Shown here piece after piece: positions 17,814-26,098 of a stretch of DNA of 64,000 nt (its first letter is position 1; the number at the start of each line of letters is the position of its first letter). Made by a program: the position numbers and the translations under genes. Below the pieces are notes generated by a model. That model was not told the origin of the DNA. It saw only the letters and a list, made by a program, of their open reading frames with translations, and did no database searches. Origin of the DNA: an uncultured Caulobacter sp. Lineage in GTDB: Bacteria; Pseudomonadota; Alphaproteobacteria; Caulobacterales; Caulobacteraceae. The stretch covers positions 62,001 to 126,000 of the forward strand of contig CAJYMH010000021.1 in NCBI GenBank assembly GCA_913776195.1, written 5' to 3'.

Positions 17814-20674
17814 GCCTTCTTGGCGGCCGGGGCTTTCGGCGCCGCCGGCTTGGCGCGGAAGCGCTCCTTCATCTTCGTCACCCAGCCGGAGAATGCGTCG
17901 CTGTCGGCGGCGATCCGGCTGAAATCGCTGGCGGCGGTCACGTCCCCTTCCGGTCCGGCGAGCGCCACGCGCAACGCCTCCGGATTGCGAGCCTGCTCCA
18001 GCAGCGGACTGTAGCGCCCGCGCAGACGGCCAAGCGCCGCCTCGTCCCCGGCCAGGCTGTAGGCGACCGCGGCGCGAAGCAGCTTGCCCTCCTCATCTGC
18101 GCCGAGGGCGGCTTCGCCTTTCCACCGCTCGCCCAGCGAAGCTTCCAGCATCTGGCCGGCGGTCGGCCAGTCCCGCTGCTTCCAGGCGGCTTCGGCGCGG
18201 ATGTCGGACGCCTCGCGCGACTTGTCGTTCTCGATGATCTCCAGCCCCGCGTCCGTGCGGCCCAGCATGACCATGGCCCGGGCGGTGATCAGACGGCGGT
18301 CGGCGTTGAGCGGGCCCGGCAGGACCGTGGTCCGCGTCTCGTTGATGGTGCGCAGCGCCTCCTCGGGCTTGCGGTTCATCAGGTAGATGACCGCCAGATC
18401 GGTGGCGATCTGGGACCTGGCGACGCCGTCCAGGCGGTTGTCCACCTGGTACTTCAGCAGCTCGGCAGCCTGGTCCAGCAGATCCACGTCCACCAGACGG
18501 CGAACGAGGTTGCGCACCATCAGGTCGCCGTCGGCGCCGATAGGGGTCAGGTCCTTAAAGTCGTAGAACAGCGCCAGGGCTTGGACCGGCTGCAGGCCGT
18601 CGGCCATTCCGTCCAGGAACAGGGCTCTGAAGGCGCCCGACAAATCCGTCTGCAGCAGGCGCGCCTCCGGATGGTCCGGCAGCTTCTGGCCGGCCGAGCG
18701 CAGCGCCTCCAGCGCATCGCGATAGCGGCCCTGCCCCAGATAGAGCGCGCCCAGGGTCCGGATGGTCTTCAGCTCGGTGGAGTCGCCGCGCCAGCGATAG
18801 CGCAGCTGGTCGTAGGTGGCGGCGGCCTTGTCGGCCGGCAGCTTGCCGTCCTCGTACTGGATACGGGTGGCGTTCAGCATGGCCGGCGCGGCCAGGCCGT
18901 CCAGCGGCGCGGTCGCCACGGCCTTGAAGACATTGAGGGCCCGGCGGCGGTCGCCCTCGGCCTCGAACAGGCGCGCCTGGACCAGGCGAACCTTCAATTG
19001 CTCTTCGGCGGGAATGGTGTTGGCCAACGCGGCGGCGATCCCCTCGCGCGCCGAAACCAGATCGCCCTGCTCCAGGGCCGCCTCGGCGTCGGCAGCTGCG
19101 AAACGCGCCTTCCAGACCGGCGAAAAGTGCTCGAAGGCGGGCGTGCCCTGCTCGAACATCTTGCGGGCGGTGGACCAGTCGCCCGCCTTGGCGGCGGCGT
19201 AACCGCGCCACATGGCCGAGGAAGCCTCGCCCAGCAGGACCGGCGACGACAGGTCCGCCTCGCCCTCGGCGTAGCGGCCGACCATGATGCGAGCTAAGCC
19301 ACGCAGCCCACGAAACTCCGCGTCGCCCATCAGGCTTTGACGGCTACGGGCGGCGGCGTTGAGCACCCCTATCGCCTCGTAGCCCAGTTCATTTCCGATC
19401 AGGAACCGCGCCAGGGCCATGCGCGCCGCAACGGGGGCGTCCTTGCCCGGCGCGCGCCCGAGGGCGACTTCCTCGGCGGCCGCGTCCTGCAGCGCGTTAT
19501 AGCGCGCCAGGAACTTGCCCTTGTCCGAACGGCCCCAGGTCTCGTCGATCAGGGCCGGCATGCCCGCCGGCTGCGGAACCTCAAGGCTCGCCTCGGCCTG
19601 CGGTTGGGCGGTGGATGGCGACAGGGCCAGACCACGGGGGCGGCCGATGCGGACGAGGTCGCCTTCGACCGCGAAGTTCAGGTCGCCCGCATAGGGCTCC
19701 ACCGCCAGTCCTTGGCTGGAAGGCAGCACGGCCAGTTGGACGAACTCACGACGGGCGGCGACGCCCTTGGCCGGAGCCATGGCCGGGATCACCGCCAGGC
19801 GGTCGCCCACGGCGGGATCATCGATCCAGATGGCGCGGCTGGCGCCGGAGAGCTCGGCCTTAAGGCCGGCGGGCGCCGCCTCCAGGTCGCGCTCGACCGA
19901 GATGCCGCCGGCGCTGGCCCTCTGGGGCCCCAAGGCGATGGTCCAGCGCGGACCTTCGCCGCTGGCTTGGGCGGTGACGGTCTCGGGCGCGATGATGCGC
20001 AGGGCGGCGAAGCCTTCGCCCTGCAGGGTCTCCAGCCGCGCATACTGCGATGTACTGCGCGCCGCGCCGGACACGTCCAGACGCGCGGGCGCATCGAACA
20101 CCACCCAGATCGCCTCGCCGCGACGAAAGACAGCGGCCGGCGTTGGCGCGTTCCAGTCGACGACCAGACGAGTCTGCAGACCAGCCACTTCCGACCGCAC
20201 GCGGACCACGCCGCCGGCGGGGACCGGATCGACCTTGGGCGTCTCGACCGGCTTGGCCGCTTCGGCGACCTTCGGCGGAGCCGCGAACAGGTTGACGAAG
20301 GTCTGGCCGTCGCTCTGCCCGACCTTGGCCTCGGCGTCGTCTGCCAGGGTCAGGGCGATCTCCAACCGCCCGCCCACGTCGCGGCTTTCAACCTTCTTCA
20401 GCCATTTGGGCGGAAACGCCTTCAGCGAGGCGATGTCCGGCTTGGCGCCGCGGCTGAACCGCAGGGTCAGGACCTGCCCTTCGCGCTTGGTCGAGACGCT
20501 GGCGCGACCGTTCCAGTGGAACTCCAGCCGGGTGAAGTCCTTGGCCTGGGCCACCCGCACGTCCAGGGGCTGGCGCGCATCGGTCTTGGCCGGCGCCGCG
20601 GCGCCGGCTGGAACGACAGTGGCGGCGATGCAGACCGCCGCCACTCCGCCGCGCAGAACCGTGCGCAGGCTCAT
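17810..20674 (-). CDS. Large exported TPR-like protein in the fliL-fliM operon
   Basis: A 954-residue protein with a Sec-type signal (about 1-25, ending in AGAAA). The first 330 residues are rich in beta structure and contain repeated units resembling AMIN-like blocks (e.g. QAKDFTRLEFHWNGRASVST). From about 390 to 900 helical tetratricopeptide-like repeats follow, and the tail is Lys/Ala/Pro-rich. It is the last gene of the operon fliL-fliM-pflI-motE-TPR, three bases after the MotE-like gene, so a role in flagellar assembly, the stator or the periplasmic ring is a reasonable inference. No enzymatic motif was seen. I do not recognise a named homolog. Confidence 0.75.
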   Translation of the reverse strand: MSLRTVLRGGVAAVCIAATVVPAGAAAPAKTDARQPLDVRVAQAKDFTRLEFHWNGRASVSTKREGQVLTLRFSRGAKPDIASLKAFPPKWLKKVESRDVGGRLEIALTLADDAEAKVGQSDGQTFVNLFAAPPKVAEAAKPVETPKVDPVPAGGVVRVRSEVAGLQTRLVVDWNAPTPAAVFRRGEAIWVVFDAPARLDVSGAARSTSQYARLETLQGEGFAALRIIAPETVTAQASGEGPRWTIALGPQRASAGGISVERDLEAAPAGLKAELSGASRAIWIDDPAVGDRLAVIPAMAPAKGVAARREFVQLAVLPSSQGLAVEPYAGDLNFAVEGDLVRIGRPRGLALSPSTAQPQAEASLEVPQPAGMPALIDETWGRSDKGKFLARYNALQDAAAEEVALGRAPGKDAPVAARMALARFLIGNELGYEAIGVLNAAARSRQSLMGDAEFRGLRGLARIMVGRYAEGEADLSSPVLLGEASSAMWRGYAAAKAGDWSTARKMFEQGTPAFEHFSPVWKARFAAADAEAALEQGDLVSAREGIAAALANTIPAEEQLKVRLVQARLFEAEGDRRRALNVFKAVATAPLDGLAAPAMLNATRIQYEDGKLPADKAAATYDQLRYRWRGDSTELKTIRTLGALYLGQGRYRDALEALRSAGQKLPDHPEARLLQTDLSGAFRALFLDGMADGLQPVQALALFYDFKDLTPIGADGDLMVRNLVRRLVDVDLLDQAAELLKYQVDNRLDGVARSQIATDLAVIYLMNRKPEEALRTINETRTTVLPGPLNADRRLITARAMVMLGRTDAGLEIIENDKSREASDIRAEAAWKQRDWPTAGQMLEASLGERWKGEAALGADEEGKLLRAAVAYSLAGDEAALGRLRGRYSPLLEQARNPEALRVALAGPEGDVTAASDFSRIAADSDAFSGWVTKMKERFRAKPAAPKAPAAKKA

Positions 20675-20677
20675 ATC

Positions 20678-21481
20678 CTAGCCCCGCGCGGGTCGGCGCT
20701 TGGCCGGGGCGGCCTTGGCGGGAGCCTTCTTGGCGGCTTCCTCGGCGGCGGCGGCGTCCACGGCGGCCTGATCGCCGCCCGGCGCCAGCGCAGCGCGGCC
20801 CTTGTCCATGGCTTCGCTGTTGTAGCGCTTGGAAAGGCTTTCGGTCAGCTGCTTGGCTTCCGCCGGCGGCATGGCGGCCAGCACCATGGACAGCGACCGC
20901 TCCTTCATCTTGGCGGCGATGGGCAGGCGCACGGAGTCATCCAGCACCGCAAGGCGGGCGGCGGCGTCCTTGGCCTTCATGGAGGAGAACACCGTCACCA
21001 TGCGGTCGGTCTCGGCGTTAGTCTTGGTGTCGCCCTGCTTGACGACATCCTCCATCTTGTACTTCAGCGCGGTCAGCGTGTTGATCTTGGCGTCGAGCTT
21101 GGCCTCGGCGGCGGCCAGCAACTTTAGCTGCACATCCATGTCCTGCTCGCGGGCGTCCAGCTGACCGCTGCGGGCGCGCAGGCTTTGCAGGATGTTCAGT
21201 TCGGCGGGCGACAGGCCGGCTTCCTTGGCCAGCGCCGCGGCGCTGGGACCGCAGGCGGCGACCGGAGCGGGCTTGGCCGCGACCTTCTCCGCCGGCTTCT
21301 CGGCTTGAGCGGCCTCGTCCTTCTTGTCCTTCGGCGCGACCTTGGAGGCCGCTTCCTCGGCGAAGGCGCGGGCGCCGGACGTCATGTCCGAAACGGTTTT
21401 CGCCCCCGAAAGGGCGTTGAGGGCGAGCACACCGACGGCGGCGACGCCGACCAGCGGCAGAATGCGGGGAATGTTCTTCAT
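20678..21481 (-). CDS. MotE-like (MgtE N-terminal type) flagellar accessory protein
   Basis: A 267-residue protein with one N-terminal membrane helix (about 7-25), a charged Ala/Lys/Glu linker, a coiled coil (about 105-150, with EQDMDVQLKLLAAAEAKLD), and a C-terminal helical region. The block FSSMKAKDAAARLAVLDDSV...IAAKMKERSLSMVLAAMPP matches the MotE family, whose C-terminal domain resembles the MgtE N-terminal domain. In rhizobia MotE is a periplasmic chaperone for the motility protein MotC. It overlaps the upstream gene by four bases. The tail is Pro/Ala/Lys-rich. Family membership is likely; the partner here is unknown. Confidence 0.75.
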   Translation of the reverse strand: MKNIPRILPLVGVAAVGVLALNALSGAKTVSDMTSGARAFAEEAASKVAPKDKKDEAAQAEKPAEKVAAKPAPVAACGPSAAALAKEAGLSPAELNILQSLRARSGQLDAREQDMDVQLKLLAAAEAKLDAKINTLTALKYKMEDVVKQGDTKTNAETDRMVTVFSSMKAKDAAARLAVLDDSVRLPIAAKMKERSLSMVLAAMPPAEAKQLTESLSKRYNSEAMDKGRAALAPGGDQAAVDAAAAEEAAKKAPAKAAPAKRRPARG

Positions 21482-21969
21482 CGCCGGCCTCCTGGTCGGA
21501 CTCCGAACCCGCCGGAGCCTGCCGGCGGGTCGAACAGATCGTCATCATCGCCCCGAGGGCGTGAACGCGGGGTTTCCGCCGGCGGTGCGGGCGGCGGCCG
21601 GTCCGTCGCGGCGAAGGCGGCGCGCGCCCGCGTCATCGGCGGGGCTGGCGGGGGACGATTGCTCGCCACCCGGGCGCTTTCGCCGCGCGTGGCCTGGGCC
21701 ATGGACTTGTCCAGCTTGGCGGTCAGGGCGCGGGCCTTGTCGATGCGGTCGGCCAGCTGCTCGGCGGCTTCGTCGGTGGCGGCGCGCAGATCGGCGAGGC
21801 CCTGTTCGGCGCGCTGGGCGGCGGCGTCCAGGTCGATGACCGCCTTGGCGAACCCCTCATGGCTCTCCTTCAGCGCCTTCAGTCGACGCTCCAGGCGCAT
21901 GCCGAACACCAGCGCCACGACCAAAAGTACGGCGAGAAGAATCTGAAGAGCGATGCCGGCGAGGGTCAT
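21478..21969 (-). CDS. DUF6468/PflI-like bitopic flagellar protein
   Basis: A 163-residue bitopic protein: an N-terminal transmembrane helix (about 4-24), a coiled coil of about 70 residues (RLKALKESHEGFAKAVIDLD onward), and a proline-rich C-terminus (NRPPPAPP and DRPPPAPPAETP). In Caulobacter the gene after fliL-fliM encodes PflI, a proline-rich bitopic protein needed for correct flagellar placement. Position and architecture agree, so this is probably its counterpart. The ATG at 21969 lies ten bases after the fliM stop. Confidence 0.7.
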   Translation of the reverse strand: MTLAGIALQILLAVLLVVALVFGMRLERRLKALKESHEGFAKAVIDLDAAAQRAEQGLADLRAATDEAAEQLADRIDKARALTAKLDKSMAQATRGESARVASNRPPPAPPMTRARAAFAATDRPPPAPPAETPRSRPRGDDDDLFDPPAGSGGFGVRPGGRR

Positions 21970-21979
21970 GACCGGCCCA

Positions 21980-23098
21980 TCACCTGATCTTCTGCACGGC
22001 CTTGCGGGCCGAGGGGCCAAGCGCCGCCTCGCAGCGCACGGCGATGTTGTGGTTGCGGCGGCCCATGCGGCCGCGCGTCAGCGGAATGGAGCCGGAACGT
22101 AGCTCAACCAGGCTGTCGGGCGTGGCGTTGAGCATGATGGTGTCGCCCACCTTCATGTCGAGCACCTTGCGCAGATCGACCTGCTGTTCGTCCAGCACCG
22201 CGCGGACCTCCATCTGGGTGGTCCAGAGCTCGGTGGCCAAGTGGCCTTCCCAGATGTTGTCGCGGCCGAACTTTTCACCCATGAACTGCTGCAGCAGCAT
22301 CTTCCGGATGGGTTCCAGCGTGGCGTAGGGCAGCAGCAGCTCGATGCGGCCGCCGCGGTCTTCCATGTCGATGCGCAGCTTCACCAGGATGGCGGCGTTG
22401 GCCGGCCGGGCGATGGCGGCGAAGCGCGGGTTGGTCTCCAGGCGGTCGAGGGTGAAGTTCACGGGATGCAGCGGCTCGAACGCGGTCTTGGCGTCCTGCA
22501 GCACGACCTCGACCATCCGCTGGACCAGCACGCGCTCGATGGTGGTGTAGGGGCGGCCTTCGATGCGCATGGCGGCGGTGCCGCGACGGCCGCCCAGCAG
22601 CACGTCCACGATCGAGTAGATCAGGTTGGAGTCGACCGTCAGCAGACCGTAGTTGTCCAGCTCCTCGGCCCGAAACACCGACAGGATGGCCGGCAGAGGG
22701 ATCGAGTTCAGATAGTCGCCGAAACGGATAGAGCTGATGTTGTCGAGGCTGACCTCGACGTTGTCGCTGGTGAAATTGCGCAGGGACGTCGTCATCAACC
22801 GCACCAGGCGGTCGAAGACGATCTCAAGCATCGGCAGACGCTCGTAGGAGACCAGGGCCGAATTGATGATCGCCCGGATGCCGGTGCGATCGTCGTCGTT
22901 ATCGGTGGAGAAGTCGAAGCCCAGAAGGCTGTCGATCTCATCCTGGTTCAGGATGCGCTCGGCGCCCATCATCCCGTCGCCGCCACCGCCGCCCAGATCG
23001 TCCAGACCCGTCCAGCCGTCATCGCCCCCCGGCAATTCGCCGGTGGCGTTGTCAGCGGCCCACTGGGCCATGGCGTCGTCGTCGATCTCGTCAGCCAT
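21980..23098 (-). CDS. fliM: Flagellar motor switch protein FliM
   Basis: C-ring switch protein that binds CheY-P. Length 372 residues. The conserved segment ILNQDEIDSLLGF, normally at the very N-terminus, starts at residue 49 after an extension rich in Asp and Gly. The middle domain follows (RTIMTTSLRNF-type block reading LMTTSLRNFTSDNVEVSLD) and the C-terminal SpoA-like domain has VRAVLDEQQVDLRKVLDMKVGD. It is second in the operon, 26 bases after fliL. Confidence 0.95.
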   Translation of the reverse strand: MADEIDDDAMAQWAADNATGELPGGDDGWTGLDDLGGGGGDGMMGAERILNQDEIDSLLGFDFSTDNDDDRTGIRAIINSALVSYERLPMLEIVFDRLVRLMTTSLRNFTSDNVEVSLDNISSIRFGDYLNSIPLPAILSVFRAEELDNYGLLTVDSNLIYSIVDVLLGGRRGTAAMRIEGRPYTTIERVLVQRMVEVVLQDAKTAFEPLHPVNFTLDRLETNPRFAAIARPANAAILVKLRIDMEDRGGRIELLLPYATLEPIRKMLLQQFMGEKFGRDNIWEGHLATELWTTQMEVRAVLDEQQVDLRKVLDMKVGDTIMLNATPDSLVELRSGSIPLTRGRMGRRNHNIAVRCEAALGPSARKAVQKIR

Positions 23099-23124
23099 CG
23101 GGTGAATGCCAGCCAGGGCGAGCC

Positions 23125-23742
23125 CTAGTTGATCAGCATCTCCTCGATCAGGACGGCCTTCACCTGCGCCGGAGCGATGACCAGGTTCACGCGCCGCTGG
23201 ATCTCCATGCGGAGCTGATAGCTGCCTTGGCTGCCGGAAAGGTCTTCAGGGCGCAGCTCGCGCAGGAACGACTGGAACATGTCCTGGAGTCTCGGCAGAT
23301 TCGGCGTCAGCGTCTCGGCTGTCGCGGCGTCCGCGAGCTCAAGAGTCAGCTTCAGCTTCAGGAAGGAGGGCCGCCCTTCCGCCGACTGCATGTTCACGAT
23401 GACTGTGGGCAGGGTGTAATAGACCACGCCATCCGGTCCTTCGCGGATCGTGCCGACCTGGCCGCCTTCAGCCCCCTCAGCCTTGGCGCCCTCTTCGCCC
23501 TCGGCCTTCTTTTCTTCTTTCTTCTTTTCCTCCTTCTTCGGCTCCTTGCCCTGGGCGTGTTCGCCCTCGGGCTTGGGCTTCAACAGCAAGAACGCGGCCG
23601 CGCCGCCGCCGCCGAGCACCAGGACGGCGGCCACGATGATGATGATCAGAAGCGGGAGCTTTTTCTTGGGCTTCGCGCCCTCAGCCCCTTCTTCGCCATC
23701 CTCGATAGCGTCTTCGGGCTCCTCGCCCTTGTCCTTGGCCAC
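23125..23742 (-). CDS. fliL: Flagellar basal body-associated protein FliL
   Basis: FliL supports the stator at the basal body. The 205 residues comprise an acidic cytoplasmic N-terminus, one transmembrane helix (about 29-53), a long Lys/Glu/Ala linker (about 57-98), and the conserved periplasmic domain ending with the FliL pattern LRPEDLSGSQGSYQLRMEIQ and VKAVLIEEMLIN. The linker is longer than in enteric FliL. It is the first gene of the operon, and a partial CtrA motif lies 46 bases upstream. Confidence 0.93.
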   Translation of the reverse strand: MAKDKGEEPEDAIEDGEEGAEGAKPKKKLPLLIIIIVAAVLVLGGGGAAAFLLLKPKPEGEHAQGKEPKKEEKKKEEKKAEGEEGAKAEGAEGGQVGTIREGPDGVVYYTLPTVIVNMQSAEGRPSFLKLKLTLELADAATAETLTPNLPRLQDMFQSFLRELRPEDLSGSQGSYQLRMEIQRRVNLVIAPAQVKAVLIEEMLIN

Positions 23743-23787
23743 GCGCGGCTCCTTGGCATCGTCTCACTCTCTATTCACGCAGCTTGG

Positions 23788-23802
23788 TTAACGATCTGTT
23801 TT
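23788..23802 (-). promoter_or_regulatory. Partial CtrA box upstream of fliL
   Basis: Read on the minus strand the element is AAAA-N7-TTAA followed by CC, giving the strong half TTAACC and one degenerate half. Its position before fliL matches the CtrA-controlled class II promoter of Caulobacter fliL. A second weak TTAA half lies at 23849-23852. Confidence 0.5.
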
Positions 23803-23888
23803 TCCTCACCGGAATAGCCGGTCGGCAAGTTTGTCGCAGCGTGCGCTGTTAACTATTTTTATCGCTGATTTCATTCAGCTTTTAGAAC

Positions 23889-23904
23889 TGGCCCGGCATT
23901 TGCA
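23889..23904 (+). promoter_or_regulatory. Sigma-54 (-24/-12) promoter of flgF
   Basis: TGGCCCGGCATTTGCA has GG and GC elements 12 bases apart, the spacing of RpoN promoters (consensus TGGCAC-N5-TTGCA), with one mismatch. It lies 51 bases before the flgF start. Class III flagellar operons of Caulobacter use RpoN with FlbD. Confidence 0.8.
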
Positions 23905-23954
23905 TGGTCGACGACGAGTGAAAAGCGCATTCCCGCGCCGGGTCGGAGGCTTCG

Positions 23955-24713
23955 ATGGACAACACGATGTATCTCAGCCTGTCGCGTCAGATGACGCTGC
24001 GGCGAGAACTCGACATCGTGGCGAACAACATCGCCAACGCGGACACGGCCGGCTTCAAGGTCGAGGAACTGCTGGTCAAGACCGAGGCCGTCGGCAAGGC
24101 GCGCACCGCGCAGGTCCAAGGTCCGGTGAAGTTCGTCATCGACGACGGCATCACCCGCGACTTCGGCCAGGGCCCGCTGCGCAAGACCGGCGGCACCTTC
24201 GATGTCGCCATCGACGGTCAGGGCTTCTTCTCGGTCGAGGGCCCGGGCGGTGAAGCGCGCTACACCCGCGACGGCCGCTTCACCCTCAATCCGCAAGGGA
24301 TTCTGGTCACCCAGCAGGGCCATCCGGTCACAGGTCCGGGCAACGCCCAGATCAATATCGACCCCGCACAGGGCGAGATCACGATCGGCAAGGACGGCAC
24401 CATCAGCCAGACCAATGCGGTCACCGGCCAGGCCGTCAATGTCGGCCGTCTGGCGGTGGTGCAGTTCGAGGACCGCTCGGCCCTCTCCAAGGAAGGGGAC
24501 AACCTCTTCCGCAACACCTCCAACGCCCAGCCCATCGCCGCCGCCGACGCGCTCGTGCAGCAGGGCATGGTGGAAGGCTCCAACGTCCAGCAGGTCGTGG
24601 AGATCACCCGCCTAATCGAAGTGACGCGCGCCTACGAGCGGTCGTCCAAGCTCGTCGGCGACAATCACGACCTGTCCCGGCGCTCGATCGAGCGCCTGGG
24701 CCGCACGAACTAA
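23955..24713 (+). CDS. flgF: Flagellar distal/proximal rod protein FlgF
   Basis: Rod protein of 252 residues. The N-terminal rod/hook signature LRRELDIVANNIANADTAGFK covers about 15-35. The central part has DVAIDGQGFFSVEGPGGEARY with the TRDGRFTLNPQG block, and the C-terminal helix has VEITRLIEVTRAYERSSKL. First gene of the operon flgF-flgG-flgA-flgH; the RpoN-type promoter upstream suggests class III timing. Confidence 0.96.
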   Translation: MDNTMYLSLSRQMTLRRELDIVANNIANADTAGFKVEELLVKTEAVGKARTAQVQGPVKFVIDDGITRDFGQGPLRKTGGTFDVAIDGQGFFSVEGPGGEARYTRDGRFTLNPQGILVTQQGHPVTGPGNAQINIDPAQGEITIGKDGTISQTNAVTGQAVNVGRLAVVQFEDRSALSKEGDNLFRNTSNAQPIAAADALVQQGMVEGSNVQQVVEITRLIEVTRAYERSSKLVGDNHDLSRRSIERLGRTN

Positions 24714-24725
24714 GGGAAGACGTAG

Positions 24726-25517
24726 ATGCAAGCGCTCCGCACCGCAGCCACGGGCATGGCCGCCCAGCAGCTGAACGTCGAGGTCATCTCGAACAACATC
24801 GCCAACATGAACACGATCGGCTTCAAGCGTCAGCGAGCCGAATTTCAGGACCTGCTCTACCAGACGATCGAACGCGCCGGCACGCAGTCGTCCGACCAGG
24901 GCAACATCGTTCCGACCGGCGTTCAGGTCGGCGCCGGCGTCAAGGCCGGCTCGGTCTACCGCATCACCCAACAGGGCACGATGACCCAGACCCAGAAGCC
25001 GCTCGACATGGCTGTCCAAGGCCGCGGCTACTTCCAGGTCCTGCTGCCCTCGGGCGAGACCGCCTACACCCGCGCCGGCAACTTCTCGACCGACGATCAG
25101 GGCCGCCTGGTGACCGAGGACGGCTATCAGGTGCAGCCGGGGATCACGATCCCGGAAGACGCCAAGGACATCCAAATCTCCAAGGCCGGCCAGGTGCAGG
25201 TGATCCGCGGCGACAACGCCGCCGAGCCCGAGGTGGTGGGTCAGCTGGAACTGGCGACGTTCGTCAACGACGCGGGCCTCGACGCCATCGGCGACAACCT
25301 GTTCATGGAGACCGCCGCCTCGGGCCAGGCGGTGGTCGGCCAGCCCAACTCGGTCGGCGTCGGGTCGCTGCTGCAGGGCTACACCGAAGCCTCGAACGTG
25401 GACTCGGTGAGCGAGATCACCGCCCTTATCGTGGCGCAGCGGGCCTATGAGATGAACTCCAAGGTCATCAGCTCCGCCGACCAGATGCTGCAAGCCACCT
25501 CGCAGCTGAAGTCGTAA
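24726..25517 (+). CDS. flgG: Flagellar distal rod protein FlgG
   Basis: Distal rod protein of 263 residues, the normal length. The signature QLNVEVISNNIANMNTIGFK lies near the start, the FlgG-specific insert LLYQTIERAGTQSSDQG follows at about 40-56, and the C-terminal helix (NVDSVSEITALIVAQRAYEM) is intact. It starts 12 bases after the flgF stop with a good GGAAG ribosome binding site. Confidence 0.97.
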   Translation: MQALRTAATGMAAQQLNVEVISNNIANMNTIGFKRQRAEFQDLLYQTIERAGTQSSDQGNIVPTGVQVGAGVKAGSVYRITQQGTMTQTQKPLDMAVQGRGYFQVLLPSGETAYTRAGNFSTDDQGRLVTEDGYQVQPGITIPEDAKDIQISKAGQVQVIRGDNAAEPEVVGQLELATFVNDAGLDAIGDNLFMETAASGQAVVGQPNSVGVGSLLQGYTEASNVDSVSEITALIVAQRAYEMNSKVISSADQMLQATSQLKS

Positions 25518-25521
25518 GCTC

Positions 25522-26085
25522 ATGACCCGCACCCTGCTCATCGGCCTCGCCGCCGCACTCATCGCCGGCCCCGCCCTCGCCGCCCCCGTCCTCCTGCGCG
25601 AACAGGTTGTCGACCTCGACGGTCAGATCACCCTTGGCGATCTGTTCGAGGACGCCGGCCAAGCGGCCGACGTCGTCGTGGCCAAGCGGGTTGGTCCCAG
25701 CGCCGTGCTGGAAGCTGGCTTCGTCCAGGTCGCCGCCCATCGCGCGGGCCTTCAGTGGGCGAACGACCGCGGCCTGCGCCGCGTCATCGTCCGCTCCGTC
25801 CACCCCGACGCCGAAGCCGCCCCCGGTCAGGCCATGGCCCGCCAGGTCGCCGTCCAGCAGGTGATCCGCACAGGCGACGTGGTCGATCTGGCCTGGTCCG
25901 ACGGCCAGATCACCCTGTCCATGCAGACCAAGGCCATGAACGCCGCGGGCGAGGGCCAGTGGGTGAAGCTGCAGAACCCAGCCTCCAAGAAGATCATCGA
26001 AGCCGTGGTCGTCGGCCCCGGTCAGGCCGCGATCGGGCCCACCGTCCGCCAAGCCGTCGCCTCCAACCGCTATGCCGCCCGTTAA
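25522..26085 (+). CDS. flgA: P-ring assembly chaperone FlgA, apparently lacking the SAF segment
   Basis: Periplasmic chaperone for P-ring assembly, with a Sec signal (about 1-20). Position between flgG and flgH and the C-terminal domain identify it: VIRTGDVVDLAWSDGQITLS and the NPASKKIIEAVVVGPGQA block match the FlgA C-terminus. The protein has 187 residues, while I recall about 220-270 for the family. The central region carrying the SAF beta-clip pattern (R-x-I-x-x-G-x-x-L) cannot be found: after GLRRVIVRSV the sequence passes directly to the last part of the family. No other frame supplies it. An internal in-frame deletion is the simplest reading; a sequencing error is unlikely because the frame holds. 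Confidence 0.85.
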   Translation: MTRTLLIGLAAALIAGPALAAPVLLREQVVDLDGQITLGDLFEDAGQAADVVVAKRVGPSAVLEAGFVQVAAHRAGLQWANDRGLRRVIVRSVHPDAEAAPGQAMARQVAVQQVIRTGDVVDLAWSDGQITLSMQTKAMNAAGEGQWVKLQNPASKKIIEAVVVGPGQAAIGPTVRQAVASNRYAAR

Positions 26086-26098
26086 GAGAGCCATTCCG

